A model generated the notes under the pieces. That model worked only from the letters and a program-made list of their open reading frames with translations. It was not told where the DNA came from and made no database searches. The translations under genes and the position numbers were made by a program. A stretch of DNA of 64,000 nt from Pogonophryne albipinna (lineage: Eukaryota > Chordata > Actinopteri > Perciformes > Artedidraconidae): NCBI GenBank assembly GCA_028583405.1, contig CM053255.1, positions 34,072,611-34,136,610 of the forward strand, given 5' to 3'. Positions 34,601 to 43,189 of the stretch are shown here, in pieces; within the stretch, counting starts at the first letter, position 1, and every line of letters starts with the position of its first letter.

Positions 34601-36290
34601 AAGAGGACGTAACGTCTAACCCCACTGCAGAGCTCTCCTCAGACCCCGCCTCAACCAGACCGCCTGTGACTGAAACCGCTGGGGAAACATCAGTCCAGAC
34701 TCTGCTACCTGCCAAACCGTTGCCCAGAATGAAATGTATCCCCTCGATTGGCAAAGCTGGACGTACACCAATAGCTACTTCACCCTTAACAAGATCACAG
34801 TCGATATACATCCTGTGAACAGGAATAGGGAGAACCTTTAATCCCATCCCCCGACTCAGAACCGTGTCACCAGTATCACTTTCCTCAGACAAAGGCAACA
34901 CAGAATCCACAATAAAGGAGTCAAAAGCCCCTGTGTCCCGCAAGATTTTAACTGGAACTCTGACATCGCTACCTACCAATGACACAGAGCCGTCTCTTAT
35001 AAAAGGGGCATACGATGCCAAAACATCTGATCCACATAAGTGGGCTGTAAGCACATCGGCAACACAGCAGTTTTTCACCGGAGCGGCCAATGCAATCGGT
35101 TTAACAAAAAACCCTCCTCCCTTGGATTTTGCTCTGAGCACAGGACACTCTCCCTTCCAATGGCCCTTTTCCCGACAGTAGTTGCAAGTATCGTTTCTTT
35201 TATCCACATCAGATTTTTCCAAACTCAATTTCCTTGGATCCATCCCAACATCCCTTCCATTTCCCTCACAAACAGTTAGGGCCCCAGAGCGCCCTCCGAA
35301 CCTGCTCTTATGAAGCAACACCAACTCATCAGCTGCCACAGCAGCTTGAGCCGCAGAAGTGACCCTGTGTTCTGTTACGTAAGTAGCAATCCTGTCAGGA
35401 AGAATATTCTTGAACTGTTCCAAAATCATGAGTTCACACAAATCGTCAAAAGAAGTGATCTCCAGAGCAGTTAACCAACGCTTAAAATGAACAGACAAAT
35501 CCCTCGCCATCTCCACATATGTTTGATCTCGTTTTTGCTCAAAGGACCTAAAACGCTGTCTATAGGCCTCTGGCACAAGTTCATATGCTCTAAGCACCGC
35601 CGATTTTATTTTACTGCAGCTAGAGCTATCTTCCAGACATAACGAGGAATATGCAGACTGTGCTCTCCCTGTGAGAACACACTGAAGCATCAGAGCGCAG
35701 TCTGCATCAGGCCAATCTCTAGCCCTAGCTACACGTTCAAATAACAAAAAAAACGTGTCGGGATCACTTTCATTAAAGTGAGGCAGCAAGCGCAGGTTAT
35801 TAATATCAAAGCGATGAGGAGACCTGGGCACCTGTTCACCCAGCCCCTCACCGGACAACGCGCTATCTCTGAGAATAGACAGACGATGTCCCTCCAACTC
35901 TATCTTGGCTTTCTCAGTCTCTTGTCGCATCCGCTCCACTGCGATCTCCTTTTCAAATCCCAATTCATACTTCACTTTGTCATGCTCCCACTTCATTTTG
36001 TCATGTTCCCGGTCACGTTCATGCTGCAACAACAACATTTCCTTCTGCTGCTCAAAAGAAAGTGCACTAGCCTGAACAAAAGGTTTTACCAAAACCCCCT
36101 CTTCCTTTGCAGCAAAAACTCCTGTGTCCCTTAATGTCGACACTATAGAGTCCCTTATGCTCTCTTTCGCCCTTTTATCACCGACAATACACACAGAGAA
36201 ATGCTCAGCAATCAAGAGCAGCTGCTCTCTCGAAAAAGTGCCAAGCGACTCCTGAGAAGGAGCTTTAATAAATGCCTCTACCTCAGCCAT
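31692..36290 (-). CDS. Gag-Pol polyprotein, Gmr1-like (gag-PR-INT-RT-RH), 1532 aa
   Basis: Single intact ORF for particle formation, reverse transcription and integration. Residues 80-135: charged, probably coiled-coil. 165-325: helical SCAN-like capsid segment (LRLLPHFNESDPDTFFLLFE onward). CCHC knuckle C369-C372-H377-C382. Protease DTG 452-454. Integrase: H675/H680/C710/C713 zinc-binding site, catalytic D744, D803, E839 (D,D-35-E), GPY motif 977-979. Reverse transcriptase with FGLKNAPATFQ (1238-1248) and YLDD 1264-1267. RNase H: D1413, E1455 region, D1481, D1524. Integrase before RT is the reverse of standard Ty3/gypsy. No frameshift separates gag from pol, so a precursor cut by the protease is inferred. 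ATG at 36290 is the first Met of the frame, about 670 bp after the 5' LTR. Confidence 0.96.
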   Translation of the reverse strand: MAEVEAFIKAPSQESLGTFSREQLLLIAEHFSVCIVGDKRAKESIRDSIVSTLRDTGVFAAKEEGVLVKPFVQASALSFEQQKEMLLLQHERDREHDKMKWEHDKVKYELGFEKEIAVERMRQETEKAKIELEGHRLSILRDSALSGEGLGEQVPRSPHRFDINNLRLLPHFNESDPDTFFLLFERVARARDWPDADCALMLQCVLTGRAQSAYSSLCLEDSSSCSKIKSAVLRAYELVPEAYRQRFRSFEQKRDQTYVEMARDLSVHFKRWLTALEITSFDDLCELMILEQFKNILPDRIATYVTEHRVTSAAQAAVAADELVLLHKSRFGGRSGALTVCEGNGRDVGMDPRKLSLEKSDVDKRNDTCNYCREKGHWKGECPVLRAKSKGGGFFVKPIALAAPVKNCCVADVLTAHLCGSDVLASYAPFIRDGSVSLVGSDVRVPVKILRDTGAFDSFIVDSVLPLSEESDTGDTVLSRGMGLKVLPIPVHRMYIDCDLVKGEVAIGVRPALPIEGIHFILGNGLAGSRVWTDVSPAVSVTGGLVEAGSEESSAVGLDVTSSCVITRAMAKTDHDWSPDGKSGEAVEVPSLSEFSVLLAHNEVLDEQRQDSSLKEIFDRVVPVAELENASSGYLLHNGLLFRKWVPVADGGGVKNVFQLVVPTKFRPLVLKVAHDEWGHFGVRKTYLNILKHYFWPRLKRDVSQYIRTCHVCQLTGKPNQQVKPAPLQPIQVVSEPFTHLIVDCVGPLPCSRSGCKYLLTVMCQTTRYPAAYPLRSITTKAVVKALSQFISIFGIPKVIQSDQGSNFSSHMFGQVLKLLKIKKNQSTAYHAQSQGALERFHQTLKSLLRAYCTELDGDWEEGLPWLMLAAREAVHEGTGFSPNELVFGHAVRGPLAVLKEGCVDTEPPQSLVDYVNGFRHRLVVALSMAQEKLSVSQRKMKKLYDRGSVRREFNPGDQVLSLMPIVGSPFQAKYSGPYTVIERRSDLNYVVATPERRKTKRLCHINLLKPYHRREVNTDTERTKDRVHPAVAVTSLGLMHEGDRVPEPDDSLLCGRLRNSESLGNLDGLFSHLPESRREELSVLVHKYLCLFGDTPSQTDWAEHDIDVGDARPIKQHFYRMPPVKRKCLDAEINYMLENNIAVPSASSWASPCILVPKQDGTPRFCTDLRKVNAVTKSDSFPLPRMDDCIDQVGSARYVSKFDLLKGYWQVPLSKRAQEISAFITPAGLYSYKVMPFGLKNAPATFQRLMNRVVSGLEGCTVYLDDLVICSDTWSSHVQRIELLFERLAEAHLTINLAKCAFAKATVTYLGHVVGQGCVAPVLAKVRAISEYPQPTTKKELQRFLGMVGYYRRFCEHFSTTVFHLTELLRGKVRYTWSVDCQRAFDNVKSLLCSSPVLAAPCFDRPFSLEVDASQVGAGAVLLQGDNEGVVRPVSFFSKKLNCYQKNYSVIEKEALSLIWALQHFNVYVGAGGPIVVYTDHNPLTFLHSMKCPNQRLTRWSLFLQAYNLDVRHIRGSDNVTADALSRAPWH

Positions 36291-36948
36291 ACTCAGCTAC
36301 AACGACCCCTCACCGGACCTTGACGCAGAAATAAGGAAAAACAAACAAAAACAAACCGGACAAACACCACAGCGTTTATTATGCGTCCAACGTGGACCAA
36401 CACTAACTTTTTGATTGGAGTTTCCCCACTAACTATCACCCTCCCACTGACTAATCTCCTCCCTAGTCTTCATGCAGTTACTCGTGGTGGGTATTTATGC
36501 ACTGGAGACCGCTGGCCCAGCAAAGCGACTAGCAAGCTAGCAACACTACTGAGACCACGGCCATGCTCCCAAGCCGAAGCTTCAACCACTTTCTCCGCAA
36601 CACTACACACCCCGCTCAACAATCCCAAGGGAACCGCCGCTTAACCTGCCAGGGAAAACTCCGCACCGCTCCGCACTGCTCCACCTGCAACGCACCAACA
36701 AACAACCAGCTGACCACGCCCAAGAACAACTAGCAACCACTCTCCCGAAACATAATTTCAAACTAATCAAAGCCTCCCAAAGTAATCAAATCAGTCCCCA
36801 AACAACGATCTAATATGTCCTTCCCACAACGAGCCGAAACAAAGAAACTGGCCGCACTGCAAACGCGCCTCCAACAAACTGTATACACGCGCACCAACTC
36901 CTAACACAAATCTTACCTATCCGTCGCTGTATCATAGATAGAAGAAGT

Positions 36949-36961
36949 GGACGAGCCCCCA
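36949..36961 (-). other. Primer-binding site, tRNA-Pro type
   Basis: In element orientation TGGGGGCTCGTCC starts two bases after the 5' LTR. These 13 bases equal the beginning of the well-known 18-base proline tRNA primer-binding site; the next bases (ACTTCT) do not match. Confidence 0.8.
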
Positions 36962-36963
36962 TC

Positions 36964-37259
36964 TGTCATGGCCTGGCTCTTAGCCATAACAAAAAGCGTG
37001 GGAAGGACCAGCACGTATATGAAAAAGGTATTTATTGCGCCAAAAGTAACCAAAGGGCAAAGCAAAACAAATAATAATAATCGTCGTGGCTGCTCTCCGA
37101 GGTCCGGTCCTCGGCGGGGAGAGAGAGTGTGGATCTCAGTCAAGGCTCTTTTAACCCTCCAGTCACAGCCGCCAGGTGTCCGCAATCCCCCCTGATCAGC
37201 CACAGGAGAGAACCTTAAAGACACACACACACACACACACACAGGCAGGGGTCGTCACA
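36964..37259 (-). repeat. 5' LTR of the Gmr1-like element
   Basis: 296 bp, matching the 3' LTR apart from two bases in the CA run. In element orientation it lies upstream of gag and would hold the promoter. A 36291-36948 leader without ORFs of note follows it. Confidence 0.95.
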
Positions 37260-37263
37260 ATAG

Positions 37264-38330
37264 CAACAACAAGTAGTCAAGATAGTCAGTTTAGCTTCGG
37301 TTTAGCTAACATCACCCATTTTATACCAGAGAAACTTTCATAACAGCATTGTGATGCCAAACAGCGTCAATTCAGACTGACACCCATTCATTTATGAGGA
37401 ATTTGGGATATGTATCAGCTGCTTGTGTGACAGTCAGACAGTGAATACTTTACAGCGGCCGCTGCCGTGTGAGCTAACCCGGAGCTAACGGGAGAATAAA
37501 CTCAGATGGACTAGAAGCACTGCAGGCGGTCGGTAAATGCCGCTGAAACACATTAATAAACAATGAACCACGGCACTCTGGAGAAAAGCATAAGGTTGAG
37601 AAGTAGTTATTTAATTTAATCTGGCCTCGTATATGATTTAAAAGCAACACGATCATCGACCCGACGCAGTCACATACATGCCAACCTTTCCAAATCTAAA
37701 AGAGGTTGGTTTGTGCACGGCAAATGTGCACGTCCAAATGAGGTAATCAGAAGAAATGGAACCCAGTAATTACAGGTATAAACCATGTATTTAACATATA
37801 TTGCATCATTTTATGCATTTTTCAGAAAAAGTGGTAGTTTGGTAAACAGTGACATCAACGACATGTCTGGTCTGTAAAATGCCCGAAAAGTAAAAGAATG
37901 GGAGATAAATATCCCAACGTCTCCACATTTTATTATATGTGTTTCTGGTCCTCTTTCAGTTGAGACAGTAGATGAACGATGTGTCAGGATGTAGAACTCT
38001 TGTGTGAACATTGGATAAAGCCAGGTTCATATTCTTGTTTCATGTTGTTGACATATTAGAGTCAAAGAGCGATATATCTTTGTGTTGTGCCATAAATCAG
38101 AAAATACTGCATTAAAAAAGTCATTTCCTGCATTTGTCTACTGATAAAGTGTGATATAAATAATGTACAGGCTTTCAGATTGCTGTAGTTCACTAAACAG
38201 AGACATTAACAACATGTTTGGTGTTGAAAATGTCAGAAAAAGTGAAAGACTGGGAGATAAATGTCCCCAAATCTCAAAATTGTATTATATTTTCTGTGTG
38301 TTTGTGGTCCTCTTTCAGTTGAGACACTGT
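37264..38330 (+). other. No gene; diverged direct repeat
   Basis: About 37830-37990 and 38185-38345 are diverged direct copies about 359 bp apart (anchor CTCTTTCAGTTGAGACA at 37951 and 38310). Each contains an AG that would fit a 3' splice site, but no open frame continues. Function unknown. Confidence 0.5.
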
Positions 38331-38569
38331 AGGTGAAGGATGCTTCAGGAAAAGACCAAACACTGGATGTCTTTCAGTCGCCAACATGTGTTTTCGAGAC
38401 ACTGATACTAACCGGGAAATCCTGCAGGAATCAAATGCCTCATCTCTGTACCCTCACTCATTTGGGAGTGATTACCCACCAGCCCCGGGGGTGCAGAGGA
38501 AAGGCAGCATTACCCCCGGTCTGCACGTTGTTTCTCTTTCAGAAACACAGAGGACTGTTTTGTATGATG

Positions 38570-38629
38570 CAGCAGTGGCAGCAGCAGCAGCATAGCGAGG
38601 ACGCTATGCTGCTGCTGCTGCCACTGCTG
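38570..38629. repeat. Perfect 28-bp inverted repeat with 4-base loop (CAG/CTG)
   Basis: Arms 38570-38597 and 38602-38629 are exact complements around the loop AGGA. The arm contains four CAG units then CATAGCG. Such a hairpin could extrude as a cruciform or fold in RNA. A second weaker inverted pair, TAGGCTCGGG (38740-38749) and CCCGAGCCTA (38805-38814), lies downstream. Confidence 0.95.
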
Positions 38630-39131
38630 TGTTCACTTGCTATTGCTACGTTCATGTTCCTGCTGCTGTGTTTCATGTTGCTGCTGTGTTTCATGTTGCT
38701 GCTGCTTGCCTGACCCACCATCACCCCAGCTTCCACCTCTAGGCTCGGGGGATAGTTATCTAATCATCACTCAATGTTCTTTGTAAATCTGTGGAGTGAT
38801 GAGGCCCGAGCCTAGACGCTCAAACTCAAACTATATGCTGCTTATAATAAACATATTAAGAACACGTGAGTTGTCTGACTGAACTAGGCTATATTAAATA
38901 GATAAAGGTGTGCTCTCTCTAGCTCTCTCGCTCTCTCTGTGTCTCGCTCGCTCACAGAGGCTGTGTGCTCCTCCGTGGCGATGATGGCTTGCGTTAAAAG
39001 ATAATAATAAACATAGGCCTATTTGTAAAGTGGGGGGACACAAACGGGATTTCGAAAAGTGTCACGGTTAAACTCCTTATGAAGTGGTGAGGTGCCACTC
39101 CACATTGCTTTTCTTCCCGACTGTAACGCTG

Positions 39132-39223
<92 letters not shown>

Positions 39224-39442
39224 CCTAGCATTACTATACTTGTGGGGACCTAAATCTGTTTACACAGTCCCTTATTGGGACAAATTGGAGGTCCCCATGA
39301 GGGGAGTCATTAATTTTAGGGTGAAGACTTGGTTAGGTTTAGGATTAGGGTTAGGCATGTGTTGGTTATGGTTAAGGTTAGGATAAGTCTCCAGGAAATG
39401 CATGTAAGTCAATGTAATGTCCCCTGAAGTGATGTATACATG

Positions 39443-39531
<89 letters not shown>
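39132..39531 (+). repeat. TG microsatellites flanking a GTGGGGACC / TTAGG element
   Basis: TG runs at 39132-39222 and about 39445-39531 enclose about 220 bp that contain CTTGTGGGGACC, GGTCCCCATGAGGGG and several GGTTAGG-like units near 39330-39385. The same arrangement is a known recurring unit in fish genomes (recollection). Not telomere: the TTAGG units are irregular. Confidence 0.8.
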
Positions 39532-39537
<6 letters not shown>

Positions 39538-39584
39538 CGATTTTTACATAATCTGTAAATTATTTTGGTTTCAGTTGTGTGTGT

Positions 39585-40087
39585 GTGTGAGCAGGCTCGG
39601 ATTGGCCATCGGGAGATTCGGGACTTTTCCCGGTGGGCCGCTGCCGTTGGTGGGCTGCTGCTTTCGGTGGGCCGCTGGCTCTGGCATAGGTGGGCCGTGG
39701 ACTTTCACAGCGCCGCTGCGCCGGTACCGCATCCGCCGGTACCGCATCCGCCGACGCAAACACCCGCCGTAGCGAGGCTCTGGCGGCTCCGGAAGGTCCG
39801 GCGCAGCGGTGCTGTGAAAGTCCACCGCCGTTGCAAGTCTCCGGCTGTAACAATCCACTACCTCCCGCGAGGACCCAGGTTCGATTCCGGCTTGAAGTCC
39901 AAAAAAATGTTTTTTAAATTCAAAAAAATAATCTCCTGTTCATCGCGTCCATTCGCGACCCACCTATCACATCTCTGTACCCCACCAGTGGGGCGCGCCC
40001 CACACTTTGAGAAACAGTGGTGTAGTGCTACCGGAGCGCACCAGAACGCCGCTCCGCCACTTCACAAATTGCAGTACCCATAAGGAG
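39585..40087. repeat. GC-rich repeat with a degenerate tRNA-like B box
   Basis: 39600-39850 has repeated GGGCCGCTG and CCGGTACCGCATCCGC units. GGTTCGATTCC at about 39870-39880 matches a pol III B box, but the T-stem is mispaired and no A box is convincing, so a decayed SINE is more likely than a tRNA gene. Overlapping ORFs are in repeats. 39531-39590 is plain spacer. Confidence 0.4.
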
Positions 40088-40264
40088 CCATACACCAGAG
40101 ATGGGGACTCGAATTTGTGACTCGGACTCGAGTCGCACTTAAGTCGCACACACAGAGACTTCAGACTTGACTTGGACTCCTGCTCAAAAGACTTCGGACT
40201 CGACTTGGACTCGTGTTTTGGGACTCGTGAACAATCATTGTGTTTTCTATTTTTGGCGTATTAA

Positions 40265-40551
40265 AGGTGGGGTAGGTAAGTTTGAGAAACCGGCTCGAGA
40301 TCGCTAGAATTTGAAAATACACAACCGGAGAAAATCTGCCACTTCCTCACAGAGCCCCTCCTCCAACACACACGAACGCGCACATGACCAATGAGGGCAC
40401 GAGATAAGTTTGTGCCCCGATGGAAGGCTGACAGGCAGGTAGGCCATCCAGTTACTTTAGCCGGGCCGGCTATCGGGATGTTAAGAGCATTCCATGGAAT
40501 TTAACAAAAAGTGTATCTCGTGCCGGTTTCTCAAACTTACCTACCCCACCT
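40265..40551 (+). mobile_element. piggyBac-like MITE, copy 2
   Basis: 287 bp with AGGTGGGGTAGGTAA ends and flanking TTAA (40261-40264, 40552-40555). The centre is deleted relative to copies 1 and 3. Confidence 0.75.
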
Positions 40552-40571
40552 TTAACATTAACATTAACATC

Positions 40572-40758
40572 ATGGTAACACCATGGCGACCACCTGCAGC
40601 TGTACCGCTTGTAATTAGGTTCAACTATAAAAACTTCGAACAAAACGCCGGCGGCACCAACAAAAGGAGCGCACACTGCAAAGTCTGCAATATTAAAATC
40701 AAGGATGCTGGTGCAACAACGTCAAATTTCATCAGGCACTTGAAAACTCACCCGGAGA
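40572..40758 (+). pseudogene. BED zinc-finger exon of a hAT transposase
   Basis: ATG at 40572 opens a frame with a BED-type finger: an aromatic stretch (FNYKNFEQ), CKVC, then HLKTH. It ends at a probable GT donor (AGAG then gtcagtc) at about 40759. BED fingers bind the transposon ends. Later exons are missing, so the fragment is probably non-functional. The MITE inserted only about 20 bp before the ATG, so it may have replaced the upstream sequence. Confidence 0.7.
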
Positions 40759-42020
40759 GGTCAGTCACATTAACGCATATGGACGGTTAGCAAACATGTT
40801 TAGCTCAGCATCAGCTATGTAATGTTAACTTAGCTTGCTACTAGCTTTGTAACTGAATATTTGAAAAGATGAGTGAATGTTTGCTTGTCACACTTGTTTG
40901 CGTTGAGTGGCGTTGACATCCAACTCTTGACATGACATAAAAAAGGTCGGTAACGTTAATCATTACGTTACGCTGCCACCATCTACTGGCTAACGTTAAA
41001 CGTAGAAAAATACATAGTTACATACATAAATACATCTGTCGGTTTATAGGCAGGTTACAGGTTTATTGTTGACCACGTAACGTTAATGTTACAGGTTTAT
41101 CAGGTTACCATTACACTGGCTTTGAGTGAGACGATAGAGGAATATGTTTATTTATAGTAGACTTAAAAGATGTCATTAGAGACCCAGTGTAATTAAACAA
41201 TACGGTTGCAGAGGTCAAATTTTAACATTTTTGTCCACTGGCCAAATGGCTAGCCTAGTGAATGTTGAAATGTTACCAGCCACTCAATAGATTGCCATTG
41301 TTATTTTTGGCTGGTGCGTGCAACATACAGAACCAGCCACTTGATGATTTACCAGCATTTGGCTGGTAAATGGTGTTAATGGTAGATATCTCTTTTGGAA
41401 CAGGTCATGTTTTAATATCACCAGTTCAGTATATTTCAGATAATATTGCAGCAATAGTTTTTTAGTTGCAAATGGCACAGAACAAATGTTTACTTTTAAC
41501 ACAGTTTCCCTGCGGGGGATTAATAAAGTATTTGTGATACTGATTTCTGATTCTGAAGTGTTTTGCTTATAAGTTGTTTGCATTTAGCTAAAGTGTGATG
41601 TTTCTCCTCATATTGCATTGCAATAGCCTGTTTAAAGTGATCATATAACAAACAACTAATCAGTACTGATACTGTATGCTAATAGATATAGGAGTGATAA
41701 TAATACAGTAAATGCTTTGAATTTCTTAGATATAGCTGTGCAGTATTCTTAACAGACTGGATAGCAGCAGACAATAGAAGGCTTATTACAACCAGAAGAG
41801 ACATGAGACTTTTATTTTTTAGAGACTTGAGACTTGACTTGGACTCGTGACCAAAGACTTGAGACTTGATCAAGTCTCACCCCACAAAGACTTGAGACTT
41901 GACTTGGACTCGTGACCAAAGACTTGAGACTTGACTTGGACTTGCAAAAAAAGACTTGTGAACATCTCTGCCATACACATGCCACAGTTTTTGCGTGGCT
42001 GTGTCTTTAGTTGTATAGGC

Positions 42021-42545
42021 CAGTGGCGATCTGTTCATCTGTCATTCTGATCATACAGTCAATAACTTTGTTGTTATTAGCATCTGGTTAGCTAGCTATG
42101 CTAACGAATATAAGAAGCTTTTTCTACAACCAGTGAGGTAAAGGCACATCTATATGATCATTATAGTTATAAAAAAATAGGAGAATAAAGTAAACGGGTA
42201 TAAAATACTATATGACAGTAAAAAAAAAAGTTGTTATTAATAAACAAGAATAGAGTTTAAAAGGGGAGTGATTTGTAAAATATCCAGAAAGAAAAAGTAA
42301 ATCTGCTTACAGTTCTGTTTCATATGGGTGTTGAGAGATGTATCCATTGATCTTCTAATGTTGGTCTCAAAGTGCACCAGATTGATGCTGCCAACTTATT
42401 TTTGTATTTTTAAGCTGAGGTCAATCATTTGTACGGCCCTCGGAGGATGTTGAAAAAATTGAAATGGCCCTTGAGAGGAAAAAGGTTCCCCACCAATGAT
42501 CTAAACCCTCAGAGAGTCCTTTACCTCACTGAGCTGACGTTATAA
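42021..42545. mobile_element. hAT-family fragment
   Basis: Starts near CAGTGGCGATCTGTTCATC and contains TTGTTATTAGCATCTGGTTA (shared with 1960 and 30050) and an inverted copy of the 'CATCTGGTGCACTTTGAG' segment (42370-42390). Right end not defined. Confidence 0.5.
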
Positions 42546-42808
42546 AATCCTCTCATACCTCTTTCACACCAACGGTGTTTCAGGGCCGCTTCGGAGCTGG
42601 AGCTTGAAAAGCACCGGGTTTTCCTGTTCACACCGCAGCAGAGCAGCCTCTTAGCTCCGGAATCTGGTTAGTTTCAAACACCAACATTTTTTCCGGCTAA
42701 AGCAAAAGCACCACATACGTCACGCTTACGTCGAGGAGGGGGCGGGGGCAGGATCAACTCCCTGAACAACAACAAAAAGCCTGCGTTTTATCCAGTTTGT
42801 ACACAACG

Positions 42809-43045
42809 ATGGAGAAACTTAACAAGCAGCAGTGGTCCACTGAAGAGACCAGCTACCTACTGGGAATCTGGTCTTCCGAAGAGGTACAGAGGAAGCTGGA
42901 GGGGAGCACGCGGTCCAAAGCAATTCTCCAACAATTGCAGAAAGAGATGGTAACTGCTGGTTTTTACCGTACCGTGGAACAGATTGGCAACAAATTTAAA
43001 AAAGTCAAGAAGGACTTTCGGGACCAAAAGCGAGGCAGAAAATAA
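42809..43045 (+). CDS. Myb/SANT-like DNA-binding protein fragment (78 aa)
   Basis: ATG at 42809. The frame has the tryptophan-led trihelix pattern of Myb/SANT-like domains: WSTEETSYLLGIW (residues 9-21), IGNKFKKVKKDF near the end, and a stop after a basic tail. In Harbinger elements such a protein binds the ends and brings the transposase to the nucleus. It covers about one domain; longer relatives have extra C-terminal sequence, so this may be a truncated or first-exon product. Confidence 0.6.
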   Translation: MEKLNKQQWSTEETSYLLGIWSSEEVQRKLEGSTRSKAILQQLQKEMVTAGFYRTVEQIGNKFKKVKKDFRDQKRGRK

Positions 43046-43055
43046 TAGTTTTAAC

Positions 43056-43181
43056 ATGCCAAAAAGCTGCTGTGTCGTTTATTGCACCTCAAACATTAAA
43101 ACAAATCCAGAGTTACGTGTTTCTGTACTTCCTCTAAGAAGAAAGGACAGTAACAGAAGATCTCTGTGGCTTCAGGCTTGA
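43056..43181 (+). pseudogene. THAP-like zinc-finger fragment (41 aa)
   Basis: ATG at 43056, ten bases after the Myb-like stop. MPKSCCVVYC gives the N-terminal Met-Pro and C-x4-C of a THAP finger, and a Trp (RSLWLQA) lies where the conserved Trp is expected. The frame ends before the second C-x2-H half. THAP fingers bind DNA in P-element-type transposases and host regulators. Fragment only; domain call by eye. Confidence 0.5.
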
Positions 43182-43189
43182 TCGCCGTT

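Larger units (their letters stand above)
31100..37259 (-). mobile_element. Complete Gmr1-like Ty3/gypsy LTR retrotransposon, 6160 bp
   Basis: Two LTRs (31100-31393 and 36964-37259), a 4-bp target duplication atag (31096-31099 and 37260-37263), a primer-binding site, a polypurine tract and one uninterrupted gag-pol ORF, all on the minus strand. By eye the LTRs differ only by one CA unit, implying recent insertion. Domain order is gag, protease, integrase, reverse transcriptase, RNase H. That order with a gypsy-type RT defines the Gmr1-like group first described from cod. No env-like ORF. It appears structurally competent; activity is not shown by the sequence. Confidence 0.95.
40096..41970 (+). 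mobile_element. hAT element, 1875 bp, with BED exon and nested MITE
   Basis: Perfect duplication ccatacac (40088-40095 and 41971-41978); ends CAGAGATGGGGACTCG and GTGAACATCTCTG. Both subterminal regions consist of short tandem units of the GACTTGGACTCG kind. It carries a piggyBac-like MITE (40265-40551) and one BED-finger exon (40572-40758). No catalytic domain. A retroposon-like tail (GCGGGGGATTAATAAAGTAT, then TTCTGAT repeats) lies at about 41511-41557. Confidence 0.92.
42555..43181 (+). mobile_element. PIF/Harbinger-like element fragment with Myb/SANT and THAP frames
   Basis: The 5' part (TTTCACACCAACGGTGTTTC, GGAGCTTGAAAAGCACCGG, CATACGTCACGCTTACGTCG) recurs at 60180-60365 and in part at 27106. 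Two short plus-strand frames follow (next entries). Myb/SANT accessory proteins are characteristic of PIF/Harbinger transposons; no DDE transposase was seen. Confidence 0.6.

Noticed and set aside
32196..36134. Plus-strand ORFs within the LTR element
   Set aside because: Shadows of the minus-strand gag-pol frame; no independent domain or codon signal.
31692..36290. Endogenous retrovirus
   Set aside because: No env-like ORF, and the integrase-before-RT order fits Gmr1-like retrotransposons.
38333..38713. Leu-rich 126-codon ORF as a membrane peptide
   Set aside because: The hydrophobic run is translation of CTG repeats and the hairpin; no conservation evidence.
39330..39385. Interstitial telomeric repeat
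   Set aside because: TTAGG-like units are irregular and belong to the TG-flanked element.
39860..39900. tRNA gene
   Set aside because: A B-box match only; T-stem mispaired, no A box or anticodon arm found.
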